This document shows, piece by piece, positions 37,682 to 44,913 of a stretch of DNA of 64,000 bases. Under the pieces are notes generated by a model. It saw nothing but the letters and a program-made list of their open reading frames with translations, was not told the origin of the DNA and ran no database searches. Location: the NCBI GenBank assembly GCA_017394865.1, contig JAFPWT010000002.1, positions 33,831 through 97,830 on the forward strand, given 5' to 3'. The position numbers and the translations under genes were made by a program. This DNA is from Bacteroidales bacterium (GTDB lineage: Bacteria; Bacteroidota; Bacteroidia; Bacteroidales; F082). The first letter of the stretch is position 1; each line of letters begins with the position of its first letter.

Positions 37682-38584
37682 TTATATCTTTAGATCTAAT
37701 AATCCGAAGATGTCGTTACATATTTGGGTGATTTCGGTGTTGAGGCTGTCGGTGGCGATGACGATGTTTTTGATGGCTTGGGTCTCGGCATCCACCTCAT
37801 AGCCGACCTCTACATTGCCCCATGGGAATTGGCCTTTCTTGATGGCTTTGAAATGCTCCCATTTGGCGTAGAGGTACTCGTGTGAGGTGATGTGGGCGAC
37901 GGTTGCCTGAACTTCGGGCAGTTTGGCAAGGGCTTTGAAATCAACCTGTTCGGCTTTCATTCCATAGACGCTCTCGAAAGCTTCGATCAGTGGCTCTACG
38001 ATGTTTTCTGAGCTGACGTCGGCCAATTCTGAAAGGTTAACCACGCGGCTGCGGACGCTTTGTACCCCGTGTTTTTGTAGCTTCTGCGGGGTAACGGTGA
38101 GGTAACGTTGCATCATCGCGCTGTCTGTCTTTATTAGAATGGTGCCGTGATGCAGGTTGTTTACAGTGCCATTGAAGAAGGCGTTGCCAGAAAACTTCCT
38201 GCCTTGGCAGGTGAGGTCGTTGCGTCCGGAGATTTCCGCCTCCAGCCCGTAATGCTGCAACGCCTTTTGGATGACCGACTGCTGCTTGCGGACGTCATAG
38301 TCTTGCTTGTCGGCGATGAACGAGAAGTTGAGGTTGCCGAGGTCGTGGTAGACCGCGCCGCCGCCGGTGCGGCGGCGCATCAGATGCCCGCCTTCCTCAT
38401 TCAAACGTTTCACATCGCATTCCGAGAAAGGATTCTGGTTCAACCCGATGACCACCGTGCGCTCGTTCTTCCATAGATACATCGTCACCACACCCTCCTC
38501 CTGATGGTCGGTGAGCCAAGTCTCCACCGCGAGGTTCAGATAAGGGTTATATTGGTTGCTGACAACGACTTGAATTCTTTTCAT
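37682..38584 (-). CDS. lplA: Lipoate-protein ligase A
   Basis: Attaches free lipoate to E2 and GcvH proteins using ATP. The 300-residue product carries RRRTGGGAVYHDLGNLNFS (about 70-88, the lipoyl-AMP binding loop), GRNDLTCQGRKFSGNAFF (about 121-138, with the conserved lysine) and a C-terminal accessory domain (about 205-295, KWEHFKAIKKGQFPWGNVEV). This is the normal two-domain form. A -7 box at 38589-38596 leaves almost no leader. Confidence 0.92.
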   Translation of the reverse strand: MKRIQVVVSNQYNPYLNLAVETWLTDHQEEGVVTMYLWKNERTVVIGLNQNPFSECDVKRLNEEGGHLMRRRTGGGAVYHDLGNLNFSFIADKQDYDVRKQQSVIQKALQHYGLEAEISGRNDLTCQGRKFSGNAFFNGTVNNLHHGTILIKTDSAMMQRYLTVTPQKLQKHGVQSVRSRVVNLSELADVSSENIVEPLIEAFESVYGMKAEQVDFKALAKLPEVQATVAHITSHEYLYAKWEHFKAIKKGQFPWGNVEVGYEVDAETQAIKNIVIATDSLNTEITQICNDIFGLLDLKI

Positions 38585-38588
38585 GGCG

Positions 38589-38617
38589 CAAAAATATCAA
38601 AAATAATCGTATTTTTG
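38589..38617. promoter_or_regulatory. Divergent -7 boxes for lplA and the C10 protease
   Basis: Minus-strand TATTTTTG (38589-38596) ends 4 bases before the lplA ATG at 38584. Plus-strand TATTTTTG (38610-38617) ends 19 bases before the protease ATG at 38637. Both match TAnnTTTG. The whole divergent control region is only 52 bases long. Confidence 0.55.
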
Positions 38618-38636
38618 TAAGTCTATTATTGAACCC

Positions 38637-41027
38637 ATGAAAAGAATCTTCATATTCTGTCTGACTGTTTTGGGTCTGTGTCTTGGCGCTGGTGCGAAAC
38701 CCGTTGACCAGGAGACCGCCAAGGCTGTTGCTGTCAAGTTTATGAAGACCAGCGACGTGCGACTTTCAACCGTCTATCGAACCGATAAAAGCCTTCCGGC
38801 TTTCTACGTCTTCAATACCATCGATGGTTTTGTCATCGTCGCCGCCGACGACTGTGAGACACCGATCATCGGCTATTCTCATGAGAGTCAATTTGATCTG
38901 GAGAACGTTCCTGTGCAAATGGAGGATTATCTTCAGGATTTTGTTGAAAGGATACAGTACGGCATCGAAAACCAGGTGGTAGCGGATGAAGTCACGGCGA
39001 GACAGTGGGAACTGGTAAAAACCGCAGGGCGGCTTAACGACAAAAAAAACGTCAAGGTCGTGGAGCCATTGATCACTGCCCGATGGCATCAGGGATGCTT
39101 CTACAACAACCTCTGCCCTGAAATGGAAAACACCGCTTGCAATCATGCCAGAGTAGGCTGTGTGGCGGTAGCTATGGGACAAATCATGCATTACTGGGGG
39201 TATCCGATTATTGGCCAGGGATCGTACTCCTATCACGATGGCTTCTCGGGAAACGACCTTTCGGTTGATTTCGGTGACACTAGATACGACTGGGCGAACA
39301 TGCCAGTTTCTTTGTCCGAAAACTCCAGTGATGCCGAGATTGAAGCCGTGGCGACCCTGTTATATCATTGTGGCGTCTCGGTGGGGATGGGCTATGGTAT
39401 CAACTCCTCTTCGGCAAACTCTACGGATGTCCCCAATGCGTTGGTCAGCTATTTCAGATATCTTAGCGACCTTCATGTGGAAAACAAAGGCAACGACAAC
39501 GATGAATGGCTTTCCAAGTTAAAGAATTGCCTTGACTTGCAGCGGCCTGTGTATTATTCGGGCCGTGGCAATGGTGGGGGCCATGCATTTGTTTGCGACG
39601 GATACGACAGCAACGACCTGCTGCATTTCAACTGGGGGTGGGGTGGTGGCTCCAACGGCTATTTTGCCCTGGGGAACCTCAACCCAGGAGGAAGTGATTA
39701 CAACAGCTCCAATTCTGCCATCTTCGACATCGTTCCCGACCTTACGACATTTGAGGTCTCCCCAACGGTAATTCCCCCCTCAGGTGGCTACATTGACGGG
39801 GCGGGTAGTTACATCCTTTATGAGGAATGTACCTTGAGAGCCGTTCCAGAGGGAGCGTATAGCTTTTGCTATTGGAGACAGAATGGGAATGTCGTCTCAT
39901 ATGACCCTGTTTATCCCATCACTATTTTGGGAGCAGTGAATGGCCTGGAGGCTTGTTTCACCTTGAGACCGATTGCAGAATTTGAGGTTGACTCAAGTGG
40001 ATTCGACAAGCCCATGATTAACCTTTCGTTTGTGGAAGAAGACAGCCTGACGTGGTCGTTTTTGAAACAGTTTGAAATTGACAAAGGCGTTGGTGCCATT
40101 ACCGATGGGGAGTTTGTCTATGTTTTCATTCATTGGAATTCGTTAGGGTACCAGTTTGCCACCTACACAATGGACGGGGAGTTTGTTGAGAATTTCAGTG
40201 TGGAGGGTTGCAATTACCTTAGTTGTATTGCATACGATGGCTCATGCTTTTATGGGTGCGATAGGAACTATGCGTTGTTATACGCCATAGACCTTAAGAA
40301 CAAGCAATTATTAGAAACGGTGGAATTGCCTTTTCTTGCCAATGCCATCGCCTATGATGCTGTAAGAGACGCCTTTTGGGTTGCTGGTGCTGTGGGCTCT
40401 AGCTCACAAACGCTTTACCTCTTGGATCGGTTGGGCCATGTCGTTGAGACGGGTCCTCAGTTGCCTTTCACCGCCATCAGTGCCGGCATCATAGAGGGAA
40501 TAGACCATAATCTTCATTTGTTGGTATGCACAAATGCAGCGAAGATCTATGACTACAACATCGACAACGACATGCTGGATCCTTATAACATGCCGAGTTT
40601 AGATTCTGAATCGGGTCAGAGGATCATGACTATTGGAAAGTATGAGGGGAAAGATGCCGTTTTGGTGTGCAACCAGTTCAGCCATATGGTCAAGATTTAC
40701 GAGCCCAGGAATGTGTTCTCAAAGGTGATGTATTACAGATTGTATCGTGCTGATGCACAGGGGAACGCGGTCATGATTGCCGACCATTTTACGGAGACGT
40801 CTTTCCTTGACGTCACGGCGGGTTCGGGTTCGTACCGATACGGTTTCAGCGCAGTCTATTATGACGGCAGCGAATCCAACATCGTATGGTCCGATGCCAT
40901 GAATTATGGCATTAACGAGCATCAGACGTTGCAGATAAACAACGTTCAAAAAATCATTGAGAACGGCCAACTCTATATCCTTGTTAATGGGAAAAAATAC
41001 AGCGTCACGGGGCAGGTTTGCCGGTAG
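38637..41027 (+). CDS. Secreted C10 (streptopain-like) cysteine protease
   Basis: A 796-residue secreted protease. After the signal peptide (1-20) comes a Spi/inhibitory prodomain (about 21-135), then the C10 catalytic domain (about 140-365) with nucleophile C175 in VGCVAVAMGQIMHYWGYP, H316 in GGGHAFVCDGYD and the FNWGWGGGSNGYF motif that follows. The remaining 430 residues are beta-rich, including NHL/propeller-like repeats. The C-terminus (IIENGQLYILVNGKKYSVTGQ) resembles the short tail found on many Bacteroidales surface proteins rather than a full T9SS sorting domain. It probably acts on host or dietary protein, or in self-processing of surface proteins. Confidence 0.87.
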   Translation: MKRIFIFCLTVLGLCLGAGAKPVDQETAKAVAVKFMKTSDVRLSTVYRTDKSLPAFYVFNTIDGFVIVAADDCETPIIGYSHESQFDLENVPVQMEDYLQDFVERIQYGIENQVVADEVTARQWELVKTAGRLNDKKNVKVVEPLITARWHQGCFYNNLCPEMENTACNHARVGCVAVAMGQIMHYWGYPIIGQGSYSYHDGFSGNDLSVDFGDTRYDWANMPVSLSENSSDAEIEAVATLLYHCGVSVGMGYGINSSSANSTDVPNALVSYFRYLSDLHVENKGNDNDEWLSKLKNCLDLQRPVYYSGRGNGGGHAFVCDGYDSNDLLHFNWGWGGGSNGYFALGNLNPGGSDYNSSNSAIFDIVPDLTTFEVSPTVIPPSGGYIDGAGSYILYEECTLRAVPEGAYSFCYWRQNGNVVSYDPVYPITILGAVNGLEACFTLRPIAEFEVDSSGFDKPMINLSFVEEDSLTWSFLKQFEIDKGVGAITDGEFVYVFIHWNSLGYQFATYTMDGEFVENFSVEGCNYLSCIAYDGSCFYGCDRNYALLYAIDLKNKQLLETVELPFLANAIAYDAVRDAFWVAGAVGSSSQTLYLLDRLGHVVETGPQLPFTAISAGIIEGIDHNLHLLVCTNAAKIYDYNIDNDMLDPYNMPSLDSESGQRIMTIGKYEGKDAVLVCNQFSHMVKIYEPRNVFSKVMYYRLYRADAQGNAVMIADHFTETSFLDVTAGSGSYRYGFSAVYYDGSESNIVWSDAMNYGINEHQTLQINNVQKIIENGQLYILVNGKKYSVTGQVCR

Positions 41028-41036
41028 AGCATAAAA

Positions 41037-41076
41037 GAAAAACACCTAATTGATTGATTTTCAATTAGGTGTTTTC
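41037..41076 (+). terminator. Intrinsic terminator after the C10 protease
   Basis: AAAACACCTAATTGA (41039-41053) pairs perfectly with TCAATTAGGTGTTTT (41061-41075) over a 7-base loop; the right arm ends in a T-rich run. It begins 10 bases after the stop codon. Confidence 0.9.
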
Positions 41077-41172
41077 TTGTTTTTGGTAGTCTCTCCGGGA
41101 TTACACTATTTAGTATACCTATCCATTTGGTTACTTTAGTTTTATCCATAAACATTTATAAATCACATTAAT

Positions 41173-41495
41173 TTATGTATTTGCGTGTTTCTTAGGGATG
41201 TCAGAACGTGAGATGCGTTCTACCAGTTCTACCTCGCCGAAGCCGTATTCTGACGAATAGACTTTTAGATAGTCTTCAATCTGCGTGCCTGGTGGACATA
41301 TTATATCAACATCTGGAGAGTATACAGACCGTATCCGGCCTTGACCAATTTACCTTGCTCCACGAGGCGTTTAAGCAGCACATGAGCTGATGCTTCAGAT
41401 ACATTGTTGGTACCTAAAAACTGCATCAAGTCCCGCCTGCGGAAAGGTTGCTTCTGTGTGGATGCATAATTTAATATCTGCTCTACTATTGTCAT
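41173..41495 (-). pseudogene. Frameshifted winged-helix gene
   Basis: The 5' part (41301-41495, 64 codons, MTIVEQILNYASTQ...) encodes a winged-helix domain of the type found at the N-terminus of AbiEi-like antitoxins (RRRDLMQFLG, ASAHVLLKRLVEQGKLVKAGYGLYTL). It stops at 41301, but a -1 shift near 41316 opens a coding-like frame of 47 codons ending at 41173 (PDVDIICPPGTQIEDYLKVY...SRSDIPKKHANT). The join reads naturally as LYTL-PDVD, so one base has probably been lost. The tail family is not recognised. The gene has a -7 box at 41520-41527 (TACCTTTG). Confidence 0.55.
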
Positions 41496-41519
41496 ATTGA
41501 TCCTATCGTAATTTGAGCG

Positions 41520-41527
41520 CAAAGGTA
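41520..41527 (-). promoter_or_regulatory. -7 box for the winged-helix gene
   Basis: Minus-strand TACCTTTG matches TAnnTTTG, 24 bases upstream of the ATG at 41495. An in-frame TTG at 41522 overlaps this box and is therefore an unlikely start. Confidence 0.5.
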
Positions 41528-41592
41528 TAACAATTCTGGCAAATTTTGATAATTTTTGCCAAAAAAGTTATAGGTTTAGGCTTTGATGCCAT

Positions 41593-41698
41593 TGTAAAGT
41601 TTCTTTACATCGCTGTAAAGAATCTTTACACTTTGTGGAATGGGTGATTTTGTATTTTATTGATTATTATGGTTTTGTGTTTTTGGCATAATAGATGC
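41593..41698 (+). promoter_or_regulatory. Sigma-54 promoter with paired palindromic enhancer, copy A
   Basis: Two palindromes, TGTAAAGTTTCTTTACA (41593-41609) and TGTAAAGAATCTTTACA (41614-41630), have centres 21 bp apart, two helical turns. Fifty-four bases later TTGGCATAATAGATGCT has GG (41685-41686) and GC (41697-41698) separated by exactly 10 bases, the -24/-12 rule for sigma-54. Transcription would start near 41710, leading into the ABC ATPase gene at 41765. The layout is that of an upstream activating sequence bound by an NtrC-type activator. Confidence 0.8.
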
Positions 41699-41764
41699 TA
41701 TGGCTTTTTGCGATTAAAATAAAAGCTATAGGATATCGTTTAATAACCAACAAATAATACCATT

Positions 41765-42445
41765 ATGATCAAAGTAGAAAACCTAGTGAAGATTTTCCGC
41801 ACGGAAGACATTGAAACCCTCGCGCTGAACGGTGTTTCGTTCGAAATCAACGACGGCGAGTTTGTCGCCATCATGGGACCTTCGGGCTGCGGCAAGTCCA
41901 CTTTATTGAACATCCTCGGCTTGTTGGACAATCCCACCGAGGGCAATTACGAACTTCTTGGCCACCAAGTGGCCGACTTGAAGGAGAAGGACCGCACCCA
42001 ATTCCGCAAGGGGAACATTGGCTTTGTGTTCCAGAGCTTCAACCTTATCGACGAACTGAACGTGTATGAGAACATCGAGCTGCCGCTGCGTTACATGAAC
42101 ATCCCTGCCGCCGAGCGTAAGCAGCGTGTGGAAGCCATCATGCAGCGCATGGCCATCAAGCATCGTTCGGAGCACTTCCCGCAGCAGCTGTCGGGCGGTC
42201 AGCAGCAGCGTGTGGCCATCGCCCGCGCCGTGGTGGCCAACCCCAAGCTCATCCTCGCCGACGAGCCCACGGGTAACCTGGACTCGAAGAACGGCAAGGA
42301 GGTGATGGAGCTGCTCACCGACCTCCACAAGGAAGGCACCACCATCGTCATGGTGACTCACTCGCAGCGCGATGCCGGCTACGCCGACCGCATCATCAAC
42401 CTCTTCGACGGTAAGGTGGTGGAAGAGGTGCTGTCGCAACTGTAA
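41765..42445 (+). CDS. ABC transporter ATP-binding protein, MacB/LolD type
   Basis: A 226-residue ATPase with Walker A GPSGCGKS (38-45), Q-loop FVFQSFNLIDELNVYENIEL, signature LSGGQQQRVAIARA (about 138-151), Walker B LILADEPTGNLD (about 160-171) and the H-loop MVTHSQRDAGYADRI. This is the MacB/LolD class that works with FtsX-type permeases, present here at 44914 and 47344. It has its own sigma-54 type promoter and its own terminator at 42470-42515, so it is a single-gene unit co-regulated with, but separate from, the permease operon. Confidence 0.93.
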   Translation: MIKVENLVKIFRTEDIETLALNGVSFEINDGEFVAIMGPSGCGKSTLLNILGLLDNPTEGNYELLGHQVADLKEKDRTQFRKGNIGFVFQSFNLIDELNVYENIELPLRYMNIPAAERKQRVEAIMQRMAIKHRSEHFPQQLSGGQQQRVAIARAVVANPKLILADEPTGNLDSKNGKEVMELLTDLHKEGTTIVMVTHSQRDAGYADRIINLFDGKVVEEVLSQL

Positions 42446-42469
42446 ACAAGTAATGTTTCTTTATTTGGC

Positions 42470-42515
42470 ACTTCGCCGAAACGCATCAAAAACGCAGTTT
42501 TGGCGAAGTTTTTTT
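42470..42515 (+). terminator. Intrinsic terminator after the ABC ATPase
   Basis: ACTTCGCCGAAAC (42470-42482) pairs with GTTTTGGCGAAGT (42497-42509), all paired apart from one G-T wobble, over a 14-base loop and followed by a T-run to 42515. Confidence 0.88.
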
Positions 42516-42547
42516 GCTGTTTATGCAAATATTCCAAAAGAAAATTG

Positions 42548-42555
42548 TATCTTTG
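42548..42555 (+). promoter_or_regulatory. -7 box of hipBA
   Basis: TATCTTTG matches TAnnTTTG; the hipB ATG is at 42590, giving a leader of about 28 bases. This separates hipBA from the sigma-54 type units on either side. Confidence 0.6.
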
Positions 42556-42589
42556 CAACTGATAATATTTAAACAGTTGATTTCTAAAA

Positions 42590-42916
42590 ATGGATATAAC
42601 TAATAATATTTTATCATTTGATATTATTTCACCAGAAGGCAAGGCAATGGCTTTGGCGAAACGGGTGAAGGCTCGTCGGCTGGAGATGAACTTGACGCAG
42701 GAAGGGCTTTCGGTGCGCTCGGGTTTGCCCTTGGCGACCTATCGCCGCTTTGAGCGGACGGGCAAGATTTCCTTGGAAGGATTGCTCCATATTGCCTACG
42801 CCTTGGATGCGTTGAACGACTTCGACCGATTGTTTGAGTCGCGCAATTACGCCACCTTGGATGAGGCACTTGAGGCTAACCAAAAGAACAGAAAGCGAGG
42901 GAAGCGCAATGAGTGA
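42590..42916 (+). CDS. hipB: HipB-like XRE-family antitoxin
   Basis: A 108-residue DNA-binding protein. Residues 20-80 form an XRE-type helix-turn-helix (ALAKRVKARRLEMNLTQEGL, SVRSGLPLATYRRFERTG, ISLEGLLHIAYAL). Its basic C-terminal tail (NQKNRKRGKRNE) overlaps the hipA start by 8 bases (ATG at 42909, TGA at 42914). It should bind and neutralise HipA and repress its own operon, as in known hipBA systems. Confidence 0.85.
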   Translation: MDITNNILSFDIISPEGKAMALAKRVKARRLEMNLTQEGLSVRSGLPLATYRRFERTGKISLEGLLHIAYALDALNDFDRLFESRNYATLDEALEANQKNRKRGKRNE

Positions 42917-43985
42917 GAAAATCGTTGAGGTATTGATGGGTTCCCGCAAAGTCGGAAGAGCGGCTTTGGACAAGGAGGGTCGTTTGATGTTCGAATACGA
43001 TGCAGACTGGATTCGAAACGGTTTTTCCATTTCACCGTTTCATCTGCCTTTGGAGTCAAAGTTGTTCACCGCCGATGCCAAGCTTTTTGACGGCAACTTC
43101 GGTGTGTTTGACGACACTCTGCCCGACGGTTGGAGCGCCTTGGTGCTTGACCGTTATCTAAGGTCCCAAGGCAAGTCGTTGGCTTCATTGAACCTGTTGG
43201 AGCAACTGATGTTTGTCGGTAGCCGTGGTCGAGGGGCTTTGGAATACCATCCTGACCTCAGCACCGTTGACGAGCAGGACATCATTGACCTTGACCGCAT
43301 GGCGGAAGAGTCGCAGCGGGTGCTGAACATGGACTATTCTGACGACTTGGACAAAGCGTGGCGGCGCGGCGGTTCCTCGGGCGGCACGAGACCCAAGGTG
43401 TTTGTGCATTATGATGGTGCCGAATGGTTGGTGAAGTTTCGAGACCGCACCGACCCACCCGATGTAGGCAGAATTGAATACGAGACCTCGCTGCTGGCTC
43501 GGGAATGCGGAATCGAGATGGCCGAGACAAGGCTTTTCGATGGGAAATATTTCGGTTCAAAGCGCTTCGACCGTACCGAAGACGGCGGCAAACTTCATGT
43601 CATCAGCCTATCCGCACTGATGAACCTCGACTATCACCTGCCCACTGCCGACTACGGGCATCTGTTCTGGGCTTGCAGCCAGCTGACGCATTCCATCAAG
43701 GAATTGTGGAAAGTATTCCGCCTGATGGCGTTCAACCTTGTTATCGGCAACTGCGACGACCATGTGAAGAACTTCGCCTTTATTCGTCGCAACGACATAT
43801 GGCAACTGGCTCCAGCCTACGATGTACTGCCTTGCGAAGGCTTAGGCGGGTACCACAACCTTTCGGTGAATGGCAACTACAAAGACCCTGGCAAAGCGGA
43901 CGTCGTTCAGCTTGCCGTGAAATTTGGCCTGCCAAAAGATGAGGCCGAAGAAGTGTACGAAGACATTCGTAAGCGGTCACTGTAA
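42909..43985 (+). CDS. hipA: HipA-family serine/threonine kinase toxin, C-terminally short
   Basis: A 358-residue HipA kinase. The N-terminal subdomain spans about 4-120 (LPDGWSALVLDRYL, FVGSRGRGALEYHPD). The kinase core has the glycine-rich loop GGSSGGTRPK (154-163), K176, the catalytic motif NCDDHVKNFAF (281-291, D283) and metal-binding D305 in APAYDVLP. E. coli HipA continues about 108 residues past the equivalent Asp; this protein stops after 53, so the last C-terminal helices are missing. The final codons and stop (CTGTAA) belong to the palindromic enhancer at 43981-43997. Known HipA toxins phosphorylate GltX; activity here is uncertain. Confidence 0.85.
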   Translation: MSEKIVEVLMGSRKVGRAALDKEGRLMFEYDADWIRNGFSISPFHLPLESKLFTADAKLFDGNFGVFDDTLPDGWSALVLDRYLRSQGKSLASLNLLEQLMFVGSRGRGALEYHPDLSTVDEQDIIDLDRMAEESQRVLNMDYSDDLDKAWRRGGSSGGTRPKVFVHYDGAEWLVKFRDRTDPPDVGRIEYETSLLARECGIEMAETRLFDGKYFGSKRFDRTEDGGKLHVISLSALMNLDYHLPTADYGHLFWACSQLTHSIKELWKVFRLMAFNLVIGNCDDHVKNFAFIRRNDIWQLAPAYDVLPCEGLGGYHNLSVNGNYKDPGKADVVQLAVKFGLPKDEAEEVYEDIRKRSL

Positions 43986-44086
43986 AGAATCTTTACACCG
44001 CTGTAAAGAATCTTTACAATTTTACAGAAGCTTAGAATTTTATTTAATTGATTTTTAATGATTTATGATTTTGGCATAACGGTTGC
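43981..44086 (+). promoter_or_regulatory. Sigma-54 promoter with paired palindromic enhancer, copy B
   Basis: TGTAAAGAATCTTTACA occurs twice (43981-43997 and 44002-44018), centres 21 bp apart, as in copy A. Fifty-four bases later TTTTGGCATAACGGTTGCC has GG (44073-44074) and GC (44085-44086) 10 bases apart and a TTGC -12 element. It drives the DUF2807-permease operon starting at 44132. Spacing and motifs repeat copy A almost exactly while the filler DNA differs. Confidence 0.82.
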
Positions 44087-44131
44087 CGAGCTATAATAAA
44101 GAAAAAGATAAATCGTTAAAAACATCGTATT

Positions 44132-44902
44132 ATGGCAAAGAAATCATTATTAACCGTATTACTCCTTTGCGTTGCAGTGCTTGGCGCAGAGGCGCAGAAA
44201 AACAAAATCAACAACTACCCATCACAGACCGTTGTTGAGGGCAACGGCAACATCGTTACACGGGACTTTGAGGTGACGGGGTTTGACGAAATCAGCATGA
44301 TATTGCCCGCCACGGTCAACTACACGGTGGCGGATGACTATTCCTGCCGCGTGACCCTTGACGAGAACCTTTTTGAGTATCTCGATATCCATACCAAAGG
44401 CGATGCGTTGAATCTTGGTTACGTTACCGAAAAGGGTCAACATACCAATTTGAAACCGACAAAGTTCGTCATCGATATCAGTGCGCCGACGATTGAGGAT
44501 ATCAACACGGTAGGTAGTGGCGATTTCTATTTTGTTACGCCGTTCGAAGCCCGTGAACTGGACATAAGCACTGCCGGTTCCGGCGGTGTGTATTTCAATG
44601 AAACCACCACCATACATCGTCTTGAAGTGAGCATTGCCGGATCGGGAGAGTTGGTGTGCAAGGATTTCTATGCCGACCTCGTGGATTTGAGCGTCGCTGG
44701 TTCGGGAGACATGATCATTGAATCAGGAACGGTGAAAAAAGCGAATGTCTCCGTTGCCGGCTCGGGCTCGGTGGAGACACACTGTCAGTTGGAGGCGATG
44801 GACTACAGCATCGCAGGTTCGGGCTCAATCAAATACCTTGGCAATGTGAAGACAAAAGGCACCAATGTGGGTGGTAGAATCAAGAGGATTGATAAAGATT
44901 AA
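44132..44902 (+). CDS. DUF2807 (head GIN domain) secreted protein
   Basis: A 256-residue protein with a signal peptide (1-21, AVLGAEAQ) and a right-handed beta-helix of DUF2807 type. AGSGSV/AGSGEL/GSGDF turns recur about every 20 residues between 125 and 235. DUF2807 proteins are abundant in Bacteroidetes and often accompany ABC or anti-sigma loci; their role is unknown. It is the first gene of the sigma-54 type operon, 11 bases before the first permease. Confidence 0.85.
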   Translation: MAKKSLLTVLLLCVAVLGAEAQKNKINNYPSQTVVEGNGNIVTRDFEVTGFDEISMILPATVNYTVADDYSCRVTLDENLFEYLDIHTKGDALNLGYVTEKGQHTNLKPTKFVIDISAPTIEDINTVGSGDFYFVTPFEARELDISTAGSGGVYFNETTTIHRLEVSIAGSGELVCKDFYADLVDLSVAGSGDMIIESGTVKKANVSVAGSGSVETHCQLEAMDYSIAGSGSIKYLGNVKTKGTNVGGRIKRIDKD

Positions 44903-44913
44903 AACACGAAGCC

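Noticed and set aside
42465-42485. TTTGGCAC sequence after the ABC ATPase gene as a third sigma-54 site
   Set aside because: There is no GC 10 bases after GG, no palindromic enhancer upstream, and the bases belong to the intrinsic terminator stem.
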